Source of the DNA: Gymnopus androsaceus JB14
Lineage: Eukaryota; Basidiomycota; Agaricomycetes; Agaricales; Omphalotaceae
Reading direction: 5' to 3'
Assembly (NCBI GenBank): GCA_009733575.1
Contig: ML769433.1
Location: 222,478 to 286,477, forward strand
Length of the DNA stretch: 64,000 bases
Shown here: one piece after another, positions 10,329 through 21,894 of the stretch
How positions within the stretch are numbered: position 1 is the stretch's first letter
Layout of the letters: every line of letters begins with the position of its first letter
The notes under the pieces: generated by a model
Seen by the model: only the letters and a program-made list of their open reading frames with translations
Told to the model about the DNA's origin: nothing
The model's database searches: none
Translations under genes and position numbers: made by a program

Positions 10329-11743
10329 TTGCTCTTCTCTGAGATAGGATATGTAAGTATCGATAGTAGCACATCTGATTCATGTCATGCTGTGTACCTT
10401 TCTAGGAGTCTTCCCAGTTCTTGCAACCTTCTGCTATATGGAACATTGAAAGAGAAAAAAGGAAGCTAGGTCTGACAAGTGTAAAAGGAAAAATGCATAA
10501 ACTAGACCTACAACAATGAGAGCAACATAGATTCATAGCAAAAACCAAGATTCGAGGGCACATTTCCTCGAAGCAATATTGCACCACCCAACACAGGAAT
10601 CTACGACAGCCCATGGAACACCATCAGCACAATTTTGTAATCACATCTGTTTGCGTTAATTCCCGCTCCCAATGTGATCAGGAAGGGAACTTCCCTCGGT
10701 TCCGAACGACTACTTGCATTCGATGAGTAGTGGAACGCCGGGTACTATGTAAAAAACGTACGTGGAGATTATTGCAGCTGGCAAGTAGCAGGGCAAAAAC
10801 AGTCCCTTAAATCCACCAAGGTCTTTCTGCCCAGTAAACATCGTCACTTCGTAATACAGGATCGGATCCTCCTTCAAAAAGGAAGCTTCATAGAAAGAAC
10901 TGCACAGACTGTCCCGAACAATAGCCAGAGTCTATATTCTAAGTCGAGGGGAGGAGGTGCAGGCAAAGATGAGCGACGTTAGTGAGAAGCCACTGGATTG
11001 AGATGAGCACGAATACAACTTTTGAAACGCCGATGGGATGGGCCCTATGAACATGCTTTGTGAGCCTTGAGGTAGTAGATAAAAACGAGGGAAAGTGTTT
11101 ACTGAGTTCAAGAGTGAAACGGATGATATATGCCAGTATGAAGTACATAGAGTCTAGGGATTGGATATGGGGATACCAGGAGTTCTCGGTTGCACTTTCA
11201 TATGATCCCGGAGAGCTGCAGGATCGAAAGAGTTCTGAGATGGTTCCTCGAGAAACTGAGAAAGAAGATTTGCGACTTAACCTGGCGGATGGACTTCAGG
11301 CAGAACTGCAGCGTCAAATCCCAGTGTAAGCTGCATGTAAAAGGCGAAACTGTACCTGAAACTGCTTCGAATATAAAAATGCGCCTCCATCGCGTCAACA
11401 TACTTACCTCAGATTCTTCACTATCTTTTGCGGGTCAAGATTTCCAGGTCACAGTGCAAGTAGTGCATGGCCCCATATCAAGAATCAGCGAATCAGCTGT
11501 ATGACAGAAGAAGAGGTTAAGAAATAGTTAGGCGCTCGATGCAAAAGACGAAAGTCAGGAAAGTAGCTGGCAGGGGAATCCTTTAGAGCTTCCCTTGCTG
11601 CTAGTATTCGATTGTTAAGACTCGCGAGGCGAGGCCAAGTGACTGATCCGAAATCTCCGAAAACGTCCCGTTGCACGTGAGGATGTCACATCGAAATTTT
11701 GCCATCGAGACTCACCGCGACTTGAACTCGACGTTCATCGAAA
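10329..11743. other. Intergenic region, no supported gene
   Basis: 1.4 kb with overlapping short frames on both strands, none with recognisable motifs or good splice partners. The last ~100 bases before 11744 must hold the uS4m promoter. Confidence 0.4.
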
Positions 11744-12832
11744 ATGAGAGATGTAGGGGTATACAACGTCGCGCGGGCCATGCCCCGTATGGTACGTGCT
11801 GCCAAACTCTTATAGCCTACAACTAATTCCCTCTCTGCAGAGCTGGCATCCAAGAAACCTTTACAACCTCTGGCAATGCAGTTTCTCTCCCAAAAAAAAA
11901 CTCGACTTTAAAACCTCCAATGACACTCTTTTCCAACAACGATGGAAAGCCAAAGCAGCTGTTCGAGCATATCATGGAGATTACATTCCCGAAAAGATCT
12001 TCAAAAGATGGTACATCCCGGATAACTTGCCAAATATTCGTCCGAAAAAGGTAGTCAAGGGAGACGACAAGGAGTCGTTGGAGGAGTTTGCTGGGAGAAA
12101 ACAGAGGGAAGACGAGTATGAGACGGATGAAGCCGTGTATGACATGGCTCCGGTTGGAAGTTTGATGTTTGCTGAAGTGGAGAGACGGATAGACACTATT
12201 GTGTTCCGCTCGTGTTTTGCTCATAGTATCTATGAAGCTCGGAGGCTAGTTGTTCACGGGTACGTCATGCTCAACGGGAAAAAAGTAGGTTCCTTTGTGC
12301 CTTTGTATAATACTTGTTCTCAGCCTCCGTTCAGCACCAAAACGCAAATACGCGTTTGAAACCTGGTGACATGATCACCGTCGACCACAAAGCCATTCGT
12401 TTCTTCAAACCACCCCGAGATGATTGCATAGACAACGTCAACGCTACGGAACCCGACGCCGAAAAGCTCACTCCCTTCCATCTTCCTCTATATGCTTCGC
12501 CATGGCTCTTTATTCCCTCGTATATCGAGCCGAATTTCGCCACCTGTTCCGCCATCTACGTCCGCCATCCTACTGCTCGACCAGGGTATTCGGAAATTCC
12601 TACTCCGTATGATGCAGATGGTGAAGTCGTTCGATTGGCTTGGGAATGGTATACCAAGAGAGGTCCGAGGATCAGGAGTAAGACGCGTCTGGCTAGAATG
12701 CCAGAGGATAGGGCATACGTACCAGAACTTCGTGAGCAGGCGGAAAGTAGGAGGATTCAACAGCAGGTGCTTGCTAGACGTGCTGCTGCTGCAGGGTTTG
12801 GTATCATTCGAACCCCGCCGCCCAAGTCTTGA
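11744..12832 (+). CDS. NAM9: Mitochondrial small ribosomal subunit protein uS4m
   Basis: Three exons (11744-11791, 11841-12284 and 12335-12832) join in phase 0 and give 329 residues. The S4 RNA-binding domain is split by the second intron: RRIDTIVFRSCFAHSIYEAR and VHGYVMLNGKK precede it, and HQNANTRLKPGDMITVD follows. That junction restores the family's invariant 'NGKK..N.R.KPGD' segment. The C-terminal extension (EVVRLAWEWYTKRGPR) is typical of fungal Nam9. The protein binds 12S/15S-type rRNA in the mitoribosomal small subunit. The very short first exon ends at ATG|GTACGT. Splicing is inferred from sequence only. Confidence 0.9.
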
Positions 12833-13105
12833 ATGTATCGCGTTTTAACATATCTTACTGTCCCAAATAATATGGTGTTAATGCAAAAGATCGTTATACG
12901 TGTTGAATAAGGACATGATAAAGTATGCAGAGGTCTAATAAGAGAACGGATGAGAGGTATCTATATAACCAGTCCACAGAGAAAAAACAGCGGGATCCAT
13001 CCACGATGCAAAGAAAAGGATCATTTTAAACCATAGATGTAATCCTAGTTGCTCGGTTTGCGACTGATGGCGAGATACATTGGCGTGAAAAGCTAAAGAA
13101 GAAAA

Positions 13106-14307
13106 TCAGAACCAATCCCGCTTTTTCAAAAGCGCGTCACTAACCTTGGTCTGCCCACCCTTGATTAAACTAGTCTGGGCAACCTTCAACGCAGCACCAA
13201 CCTCCAACGTTCCTTTCGGCAAGAAGCCAAGCAGCTCCAACAACCAGAAAATATTGTGCATCACAAACATGCCAAACCATGTCGTCCGCCATACGGTGAA
13301 AAGGTCAAAGAGAGTCTGCGCCTTGCGGTAGTCACCCTCAAGAGGGTAATACCACTCTACATGATCTTTACGCTCTGCAAGATCTTCTTCGTATTCGACT
13401 TCGAAGCCAACGTTTTTGAGCGCGTCGCGAGCGAGGCGCAGGGAGCGCATCTCGGGGATACCGTTACCGAGCTCGATCTCGTGCGCGAGAGCTTTGTGAG
13501 AGGGGATTGAAGGATCCCAGGCGTCGGTCATGCACCATTCGTATACACCGAACTGAAATAGACATGTTAGGATGTAAAGAGAGAAAAGACACGGAATTGG
13601 ACGTACGACACCTCCGGGCTTGAGAACTTTGAATATCTCGCCGTAGACACCTTCCCATGTCGGTGCGTGTACTGTTGCCTCGATGGCATAGACTGGAAAA
13701 AAAATAAGCAAGCTATCAAAGGAAATTCAAGAAATCAACTTACCAGCGTCAAACGAATTTTCTCCAAACTGCTCGACAAGCTTCATGAAATCTCCCTTCA
13801 CAAAGGTAACCTGGCCTTGCAAATTCATATTCTTGGTGTATTTCCTCGCTCTTCCCACCTGGAACTCGTTGTTGTTTAGTCCAACGATATTCGCGTCTGT
13901 GAACGTGGCAATTTCACGCGCGGGACCACCGACACCACAGCCAACGTCCAAGACGCGCATACCGGGTTTAATGTTCATCTTTGCGGCGAGGAAATGCTCG
14001 TGTCTGGCGAGGGAAGCAGCGAAAGATTCACCCTTGTAAAAGCGTGAAAAGTGGAAGGATTGTGCCCAACCCCATTCGTAGAGGTCTGTAGCTCCGTCGT
14101 AGTAGCCTGAAAGCGAGTAAGTAAGTATTGGTTTATACAGTTTGAAGAAATAAAATACAAACCGTTTACAACTTCGGTATAGCTGTCTAGTCGGTTACTG
14201 TTGTCAGAGTCTGCTTCATTGGCGGTATCTTTTTGCCAAAACTTTGTGTAGTTTTGGATACGACTGTCCGACCTTCCGTCTGCGTGGTTTCCGTTTTCGA
14301 TGGCCAT
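13106..14307 (-). CDS. ERG6: Sterol 24-C-methyltransferase
   Basis: Four exons (14307-14163, 14106-13744, 13692-13607 and 13552-13106) give 346 residues. Motifs in order are [20 protein letters not shown] (sterol-binding signature), the SAM motif [40 protein letters not shown] and YEWCMTDAW. The C-terminal membrane-contact region ([19 protein letters not shown]) follows. The enzyme adds the C-24 methyl group to zymosterol or lanosterol in ergosterol synthesis, at the ER and lipid droplets. It is slightly shorter than the yeast enzyme. Its start lies 250 bases from the divergently transcribed ERG19 start. Confidence 0.95.
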
Positions 14308-14557
14308 TACAAGGTGCTTAGGGTGGTGGTAAAAAATAAGGAGAGTGCGGGAAAGGAGTGAATTTTTGTGGCCTTTTTTTACTTTAAAAAAATGGACAAG
14401 TCGAACGATTCCTTCTTAGCCACGTGGGCCGTGTACTATGATAAGATAGTAGATAGACGCTCGCATAAAACAATCGTACGGTTTAACCGCGTTCTACTCT
14501 GTGAACCCTGGTCTATCGCCTCCTTAAATACGCTTCCCTGCTATCCCGTTCCACAAA
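14308..14557. promoter_or_regulatory. Shared divergent promoter region of ERG6 and ERG19
   Basis: The two start codons face away from each other across 250 bases, so regulatory sites for both genes must lie here. I saw no unequivocal sterol-response element; co-regulation is an inference from the arrangement. Confidence 0.6.
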
Positions 14558-15904
14558 ATGCCCGTATTCCAAGCTACGACTTCTGCCCCAGTCAATATCG
14601 CGTGTATCAAGTAAGTTGTTGTTGTACAACTTGATTCATCTCTAATCGTAAACAGATACTGGGGAAAGCGAGACAATACGCTGATATTGCCCACAAATTC
14701 GTCTCTCTCCATTACTTTGTCCCAAGATCATCTGCGATCTACTACTACAGCCAGAGCAGATCCGATTTTTAGTGAGACCAAGCTCTGGCTTAATGGTAAG
14801 GAGGAGGATATCAAATCTGGCGGACGTTTGGAAAGATGTCTAGCTCAGCTGAAGAAAATGAGAAAGGAGAGGATCGAAGACAAGAATCCTAATACTCCGA
14901 AAGTGAGATGCTTCATCTCTGCTAGATCTTTACAATGCTAAAGCTAGTCTCAGATATCGGAATGGAATCTTCACGTCGCATCATACAACAATTTCCCTAC
15001 AGCAGCAGGATTGGCTTCTTCCGCCTCTGGATTTGCCGCGTTGACTTCTTCCATCGCAGCACTGTACGGTCTCAACACTTTTACTCCGTCAGAACCTGCC
15101 GTTGCTTCGCCATCTGAACTCTCTCTTGTCGCTCGATTGGGGTCTGGTTCTGCATGTCGATCTCTTTTCGGTGGTTTCGTCGCCTGGGAGGTCGGTTCTT
15201 CCTTGACTGGTGAAGATTCCCTTGCCATCCAAGTCGCTCCGCAGGAGCACTGGCCCACCATGCATGCTCTCATTTGTGTGGTAAACGATGCTAAAAAGGG
15301 CACGTCTAGCACCAGTGGAATGCAGAGGACCGTCGAAACCTCGGCTCTTTTACAGCACAGAATCAAGGACGTCGTTCCTGCCAGGATGAAGGCCATCGAA
15401 AAAGCCATCAAGGACAAGGACTTTGATAGCTTTGCCAGAATCACAATGGCAGACTCGAATCAGTTCCATGCCGTCGCACTGGATACTGCACCACCGATTT
15501 TCTACATGAACGATGTTTCTCGATCCATCATTGCCTTGGTCGAGGAACTCAACCGCGTTTCTCTGGCCAAAACCGGACATCTTGTAGCGGCGTATACATT
15601 CGATGCCGGTCCCAATGCGGTTATTTATACAGAGGAGGAGAACGTGAAGCAGATTATCGAGATTGTTGTAAGATACTTTCCCCAATCCGACACGAATCCA
15701 TTCCCGGATCCGTTCAAGCTGTTTGCGGGGAAACAGCCCAAAGCGGCGCCCCTTCCGGAGGGCTTCAATGAGGGTGTTGCGAAGGTATGGGAGGTGGGGA
15801 GCGTAAAGGGGCTAATTCATACGAGGATTGGGGATGGACCGAGGATGCGCGGGGAGGATGAGGCCTTGCTTGGGCGGGATGGAATGCCCAAGGTGTTGGC
15901 GTGA
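14558..15904 (+). CDS. ERG19: Diphosphomevalonate decarboxylase
   Basis: Three exons (14558-14610, 14656-14902 and 14954-15904) give 416 residues. The start PVNIACIKYWGKRD with LPTNSSLSITL is the GHMP N-terminal signature of this family. The second junction restores SYNNFPTAAGLASSASGFAAL, which contains the phosphate-binding P-x3-G-L-x-SS-A-S-G loop. GSGSACRSLFGGFVAW and the C-terminal YTFDAGPNAVIYT follow. The enzyme converts mevalonate diphosphate to isopentenyl diphosphate with ATP, feeding sterol and isoprenoid synthesis. Confidence 0.95.
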
Positions 15905-16077
15905 TTGTGGTTTGACGAAAGGCTTATACTGATTCAACTGTAGATGTAAAGCGTAAACAGTATGAAATCCCAAAATTAGAGTACTCGATATCATTTTCAG
16001 GTTGTACAATATATTATTGGCTTCGGTTGAATATTATACAGTGTCATTTACGCTGCGGCATATGCATCAGCTTAAAA

Positions 16078-16510
16078 CTATATATCCGTAGAGACAAAGT
16101 TACCAGAGTCCTTTCCTTGCTTGGCGTCCTGCAATTCGTTCTTCAGATTGGAGCCATTAAGAGATTGATCTATGAGACCATTGGAAGGCTGCTCATTGTG
16201 TCCTTTGGTCTCGAAAGCGTTGCCTCGTTGAGCTTTGTCAGACCACATTTCTGGAGTGGTATTGTAGCCGCCAGAGGAAGTTGCTATAGGCCATGCCAGT
16301 TGGATAAAATGAACGAAGGACGCGGGACATATACGTACTATCGTTCTCTGGAGGGTAGTTTTTCGGTACGTTCATCGATATTAATTCCGGATTTGTTGAT
16401 AGCTGGGATGGAAGTCGGAATTTGAAGAATAGATACTACGGGTATAGAGTGTACTTACAATCGTCAACCAATGAATCTTTGAAGCCGTTTCGTCCGTATT
16501 CGTCGCTCAT
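16078..16510 (-). CDS. Small hydrophilic protein, function unknown
   Basis: The start reads MSDEYGRNGFKDSLVDD, then a donor GTAAGT. The last exon, after an acceptor CCTATAG, reads SSGGYNTTPEMWSDKAQRG and ends GNFVSTDI before TAG. A middle exon reading NYPPENDT fits phase with the last exon but not perfectly with the first, so the splice model is incomplete. The composition (Gly, Ser, Asn, Asp, Lys rich) suggests a disordered, perhaps stress-related small protein. No family recognised. Confidence 0.5.
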
Positions 16511-16684
16511 AGTGAATTTAAGGGTACCTTTGTTAAATCTGAGGTCTTTTATACGTCGAGGAGACGGGATGATATCATTGGCTCCAATGATGCATCGCTA
16601 GCGCGGCGCGTTACTCCAGGCGCTTACACGGTAACATGTGACTAGCGTTGCCAAGCGCCCATTGCGACTTGAATTTCAACGACC

Positions 16685-19651
16685 ATGGAACCATACACTC
16701 CCCGAACGCAGACTGGAGCACGGAAAAAGAATATCACTCTGTCGCAGAAAGAGTATTCAAAAGTTTGTTTATTTCTGCGTGTTCGAGGTTATTCATGCCG
16801 ATTTTTCTTTCTTGTAGATTACAGGAACTATCGCTTCAGTGCGCCGTCCATCGTTTGCAGCAAGATGGTATAGATGAAGAAGTGAATGGTTCTGGACGCG
16901 TGAATAACCGTCGAAGTAGTGAGATGGTTTTTTGTATTTTCGTTTAGCATCTAACTGACTGAAAGATATTCAGATAGAGATTGGGATGAACCATCTTTTA
17001 TCGCCGAAACTTCATTCGTCAAAGCACCGTTAAACTCTCGGGTCAGTATGGGAACTGCGATGCCTAATAGCAAGGGTAAAGCAAAGCAAGAAAGCTTGGA
17101 TCATGTCCCAGTCGATGTTCAAGAAGCAATCATATTGGAGGATCTATTGTATGTTCTAATGGTATGTATGGCTCTTTCTTTCTCTGGGCTTCTACTAAAC
17201 CATTCCAGGGCATCGAAGGAGACTATATCCGATTTCATCCCGACTATTCACCAGACGAAGACGACCCTATCCAAGGTGTGCGGTTTATCGTGGAACCCTC
17301 GCTAGGTGTGTTTGTGATCATTCACCAGAGAGACGTCTAGGGTTTATCCATGCATAGATTCTTCCGTACGGGATCTCGTTGAACGGATATTACCTCTGGG
17401 AACGTATTACACTGCAATATCAGCTTTTATCGAGCACCGCAGCCATTTGGATTATGGCCTAGTCAATCATGCGCTCTGTGCAGCGATACGGGATATGTTA
17501 AAGGTGCGATATTGATTCATTGGTAAACTTTCAGCGACTCAAACTTTTCTAGGACTATCAAACCCTTCTTTCGCAATTGGAGCACTCGTTCAATTCATCC
17601 CCTCAATTTTCGCTACAAAAGCTTTGGTTCTATGTGCATCCCACCGTTCACACCCTTTCCCTGATATACAACCTCACCATCGAGCTAGGAACAGCTGACG
17701 ACCCGTCCGCGGAACTCTCTTCCGACAGTGCAAGTACTTCCGATGCCGAGGAAGAGGCTCGGAACGAAGCTCTTGGCATTGGGAGCGCGAAATTAAAATC
17801 AGTCTTGTCTGAGAATGGGCTGTCGAGTAGTGGGATACCGGTCAAGGGTGGGGAGGTATTGGCTATCATATATGAACGGATGCAGAGCATGTCGGGCGAT
17901 CCTACAGCGAGTATGTTGTATGGAACGCTTTTGAGAGAAGCTGGGACGCCGTATGTAGATATGCTCAAGGAATGGGTGATGACTGGGAGATTGGTAGATC
18001 CGTACGAGGAGTTGATGGTCAAGGAGAGTAAATTCATCAACCGGGGTATATTGGAGATGGATTACACGGACGAGTATTGGGAACGGAGGTACACAGTACG
18101 TTTTTCATGCTTCTGTATCTCGAATCTTTCTAACAACCATATAGCTCCGTGACGGTTCGACGATGTCTGGAGCGAAAGAGCTCAAGGCTGGAATACCATT
18201 ACCGCGGTCTCACGGCGGACGACTACCTGGAGGTGCTTGTATACCGCCGCTCTTGGATGGGTGGAAACACAAGATTTTACTCGCAGGCAAATACCTGAAC
18301 GTGATACGTGAATGTGGAATTGAAATCCGCCGATCTCAGAACCAATCTGACGACGACAAGTTTTCGATGGATGATGAGAGGTACGGGATATGAATATACA
18401 GCTGAAGCTTACACTTATACCTTTCCCTAAAGATTCTATACGTTCCTCGAAGATGCTTACACACATGCCAATCAAACGCTCCTACAACTGTTGCTCCGGG
18501 ACCAAGAACTCATTCCTCGTCTACGATCACTCAAACGTTACTTTTTCCTCTCGCAATCCTTCTTCCTCACCCACCTCCTCGATTTGTCCCAAAACGAGCT
18601 GCGGAAATCGACGAGATCAGCTTCACTTGTTAAACTCCAGAGTCTGCTGGAGCTTACGCTCAACACCGATGTTCAGGGAGAGGATACCATGTTCCGCGAA
18701 GATGTCAAGGTGATCATGGCAGGGAGTGGGCTGTACGATTGGTTGATGAAGATTATCAGTACTGGGGGGATAGGAAGCGAGAGGGCGGGTGAAACGGAGG
18801 CGGTGAATGAAGAGGGGAAGAAGGATAATAGCAAGGATGAGAAGAAGCCCTTGCTAGCGTCGGACACGCTTGCACTCGACTATCACGTCAAGTTTCCCCT
18901 CTCGCTGGTAATCTCCCGGAAAACCATCCTCCGTTATCAACTCATCTTTCGCTTTCTCCTCCATCTCAAACACGTCGAGCAGTCTCTCGGCACGATGTGG
19001 ATCGAGCAAAAGACGACACCATGGCGGCAACGCGTACGCAATAACGCTGAATCCGAATTTGAAAAGTGGCGTTTGAGAGTATTCCTCTTGCGCGCGCGGA
19101 TGTTGGCGTTCATTCAGCAGATTCTGTCGTTTGTTACGTTTGAGGTGCTGGAGCCGAATTGGAGGGCATTGGAGGTGAAACTGGATAAGGTGACGACGGT
19201 GGATCAGCTGTTGAGGGATCATTTGGATTTTTTGGATACGTGTCTGAAGGAGTGTATGTTGACTAGTGCGAAGCTTTTGAAGGCAAGTTGGTTGATCTTT
19301 CCTTTACCCATGTTTAATTCGAGTCATTTTTTTTCAGGCATACAACAAACTCATCGTAACCTGTGCGACGTTCGCCCTGTACGCCGCCCCGTATACTAGA
19401 TCTGCGAACCAGGTCATGGCTGAGACGGAGACGCCCGAAGGCCAAAGGAGACGATGGGAGTATCAGACCAAATTTGAGACGAACTTTGATCATTGGTATG
19501 TATCTTTTGGATAAATCTGGCTTTCGTTGATGATGGTTCGGGTAGGTTCAAGGTCTTCCACGATTGCGTCCAGTTCTACGCCTCGAGCGAAAATGGATCC
19601 CTTCTTCCCCTTGTTGTCCGGCTTTCGAGTATTTCGAAGAAGAACAGTTGA
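16685..19651 (+). CDS. Gamma-tubulin complex component GCP2 (Spc97 family)
   Basis: Ten exons give 831 residues: 16685-16762, 16825-16918, 16974-17161, 17209-17305, 17358-17503, 17553-18095, 18145-18380, 18433-19282, 19338-19495 and 19546-19651. The GRIP1 region starts at DVQEAIILEDLLYVLMGIEG. LHVHP-type WFYVHPTVHTLS, EWVMTGRLVDPYEELMV and WERRYTLRDGS follow, then LLLRDQELIPRLRSLKRYFFLSQ and the GRIP2 part with YHVKFPLSLVIS, QLIFRFLLHLKHVEQSL and FEVLEPNW. GCP2/Spc97 pairs with GCP3/Spc98 and binds gamma-tubulin to nucleate microtubules at the spindle pole body. The eighth intron has a GC donor (GCAAGT). Confidence 0.93.
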
Positions 19652-20360
19652 GGGATGGGATCGGAACTACCTACCCTCTTTCTGTCTGTTTGATTTCATC
19701 GTGCTCCATGCTTGCCCGTGGTTTTGGTTGCAATTGCTTTCAAACCCAAGTGATATTTTTTGTATATCTACGAGTGCTGATGTTCATGTATTCTCTAGTT
19801 ATCTGCTATCGAGTGCTGCGATCTTATGAAGCTAGTCTGGTTAAAATCGTGCTGAGACACGGTAGAGTACGATATGCTTTTGTCAGGTCTGGATGCTGAT
19901 ATCGGAGATATCTTCGGCGGTATTTCTCAGTGGCGGCTATTCACATTGCTAGCAGTTGTCTCTGGACCTGAAGATGTAACGCTTCGCATTTGGCAAGAAT
20001 CCGAGAGGCAACTTAGTAATTCGTACGGTCAGCTTTGACAAGCATCCAGGAGAACCCAATATCAACCCCTGCCGCACAAATGAGCTGGTGCAAATCCAGC
20101 CATGTCGGCGAAATTGGAGAAAATTTCGGCGGTATCTCTCAGCGAGTTCACTCCAGCGCGCCTTGTTATTTACTGAAGAAAAATGACAGTGCTAGCCGCA
20201 TATGGCAAGTTCAAGACTTGGTTGTAGAAATTACGAGTCAGAATCGCTGTTGTGGTGGGACCAGACGGGTTCAGCCATCCGACTTATAATCGATATCATG
20301 TCTATGATTGATTCGTTAGCTTCTCCCTTCCTATACACTCATTGATAGCAGCTATTTGCG
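19652..20360. other. Intergenic region, no supported gene
   Basis: Contains a short sequence present twice (TTCGGCGGTAT.TCTCAG near 19912 and near 20126), but no convincing coding frame or RNA gene. It presumably holds the promoter of the downstream hydrolase. Confidence 0.4.
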
Positions 20361-21462
20361 ATGACTTCCAAACCAATTGAAATCCTCTTCAAACATGTGG
20401 ATGGGTTGGATATCTATATGGATGTTTACCTGTCGCCTACAGCCTCGGCAGAGAACCCTGCACCCATCCTTCTGTGGTGGCATGGAGGCGGGTTACTTCA
20501 GGTGATCATTTATCTCTACACCGCTATCGGTCTCAATTTAACCCTTAATATGCACGACAGGGTACTAGAAAAGGTGAGATACTGATCTGCTATTGAGGCA
20601 TAGCAATTGATTTTTGCTCCAGGTGCCCCTCCGCACTTCCTCAGCGCTCCTGTAAAGCATAACCTAACATTCGTCGCGGCCGACTATCGTCTTGCACCGC
20701 AATTTCGCCTTCCAACTATTCTTTCGGACTGCGCTGACGCAATGAAGTTCCTCCACACCAAGGAATTTCAGGCTGCGACAGAGGGTCGTGCAGACGCTTC
20801 TAGGGTAATCCTTTCTGGATCTTCCGCCGGAGGTTGGCTCTCCCTCCTATGTGCAAATGGTATTGGTTTGGTGCAGCGGGACTACCGAAACCGCCTACTG
20901 TTCAGGGTAATGCCGCGATTTATCCCATCACAGACTTGGAAGATCCTTTCTGGAAGGTGCCGCAAAGACCTGTGCCATACCTGGATAGAATGATTGCGAA
21001 AGAAGAAGTGCAGCCTTTCATCGATCCTGCAGATTCGGGAAGTCGTGTGTCATTCGCCGCTCTGGATAGCCCGCGGAGTATGTTTTACCATTATATGCTA
21101 CAAGAGTGAGTAAAGGTCCCCCTCCTGGGATGTGGTTTTATTCATTTGTTGTTGCAAGGGCTATCTTGGCGGACCTTCTGCTGTCCGGAACCAACATTCC
21201 TGCCAACTCGTTCTCTGTTGCTCCGTTCCTGAGAGCTCTTACCTCGACTATTGTCCCCACCTATATTGTGCATGGAGATGCAGATACGAAAGTTCATGTT
21301 CGGCAGTCCCGCGATGTGGTGGAAGCTTTAAAGGAGCTGAATGGGAGAGTTAAAATTGATTATGAGTACGAGGAGATTCCTGGAGTGGACCACCTTTTCG
21401 ATTTCAATCCAGAATGTGAGATGGAAAAGATGTACGGATTTATTGAGGGGGTTTTCAGATGA
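20361..21462 (+). CDS. Alpha/beta hydrolase fold-3 protein (one frameshift)
   Basis: Exons about 20361-20501, 20561-20573, 20623-21106 and 21161-21462 assemble into a fold-3 hydrolase. The oxyanion-hole motif is WWHGGG, the nucleophile elbow is SGSSAGGWLSL, and the C-terminal acid/base region runs HGDADTKVHVRQS to PGVDHLFDF. Members hydrolyse short-chain esters or lactones; the substrate here is unknown. Near 20865 (GGTATTGGTTTGGTGCAG) the frame changes from LCANGIG to FGAAGLPKP, consistent with one missing base. This is either a true null mutation or an assembly error. Confidence 0.8.
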
Positions 21463-21894
21463 GGATATGGGGCCGGTTGCTGTTTTTGTAGTTTTAATTT
21501 CGAAAACCCATATCAAACCACTTCACATACATACACCTTAACTGCAGGAATTACCGCAACACTAATGTGAATTCTGGATTTTGTCACTCCAGATAGTGCG
21601 TGACCTTGATCTTCATTTGTGGGTTTTTCTGGCGTTCAACCAACTCGACTAGATTTTGGTACAGTATCATCATGTGTGCATGAGGTGACTCGAGAAAGAA
21701 AAGCAGGTGCTTTTCCCAACTTGGGACATGCCTGTACGACACAGTTGCCGCCCAAGTAAGAAGGAAAGTATTACAGTTCCAAAGAATTGAAGAACTTCGC
21801 TCGCTCACAAAGTTCCGCCTTTTGTAATGCACTGTTGGGAGATGTCCAGAACGTCTGGTATTTCTCTTATAAATACATCGTTTCTCTAAATAAT
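21463..21894. other. Convergent intergenic region
   Basis: Lies between the 3' ends of the hydrolase and the membrane-protein gene. Open frames here are short and without motifs; no repeat seen. Confidence 0.4.

Noticed and set aside
13146..14039. Plus-strand frames over the ERG6 gene
   Set aside because: Shadow frames opposite clearly coding, motif-bearing exons.
16027..16425. 132-residue plus-strand frame
   Set aside because: Antisense to a better-supported small spliced gene on the minus strand; no motif.
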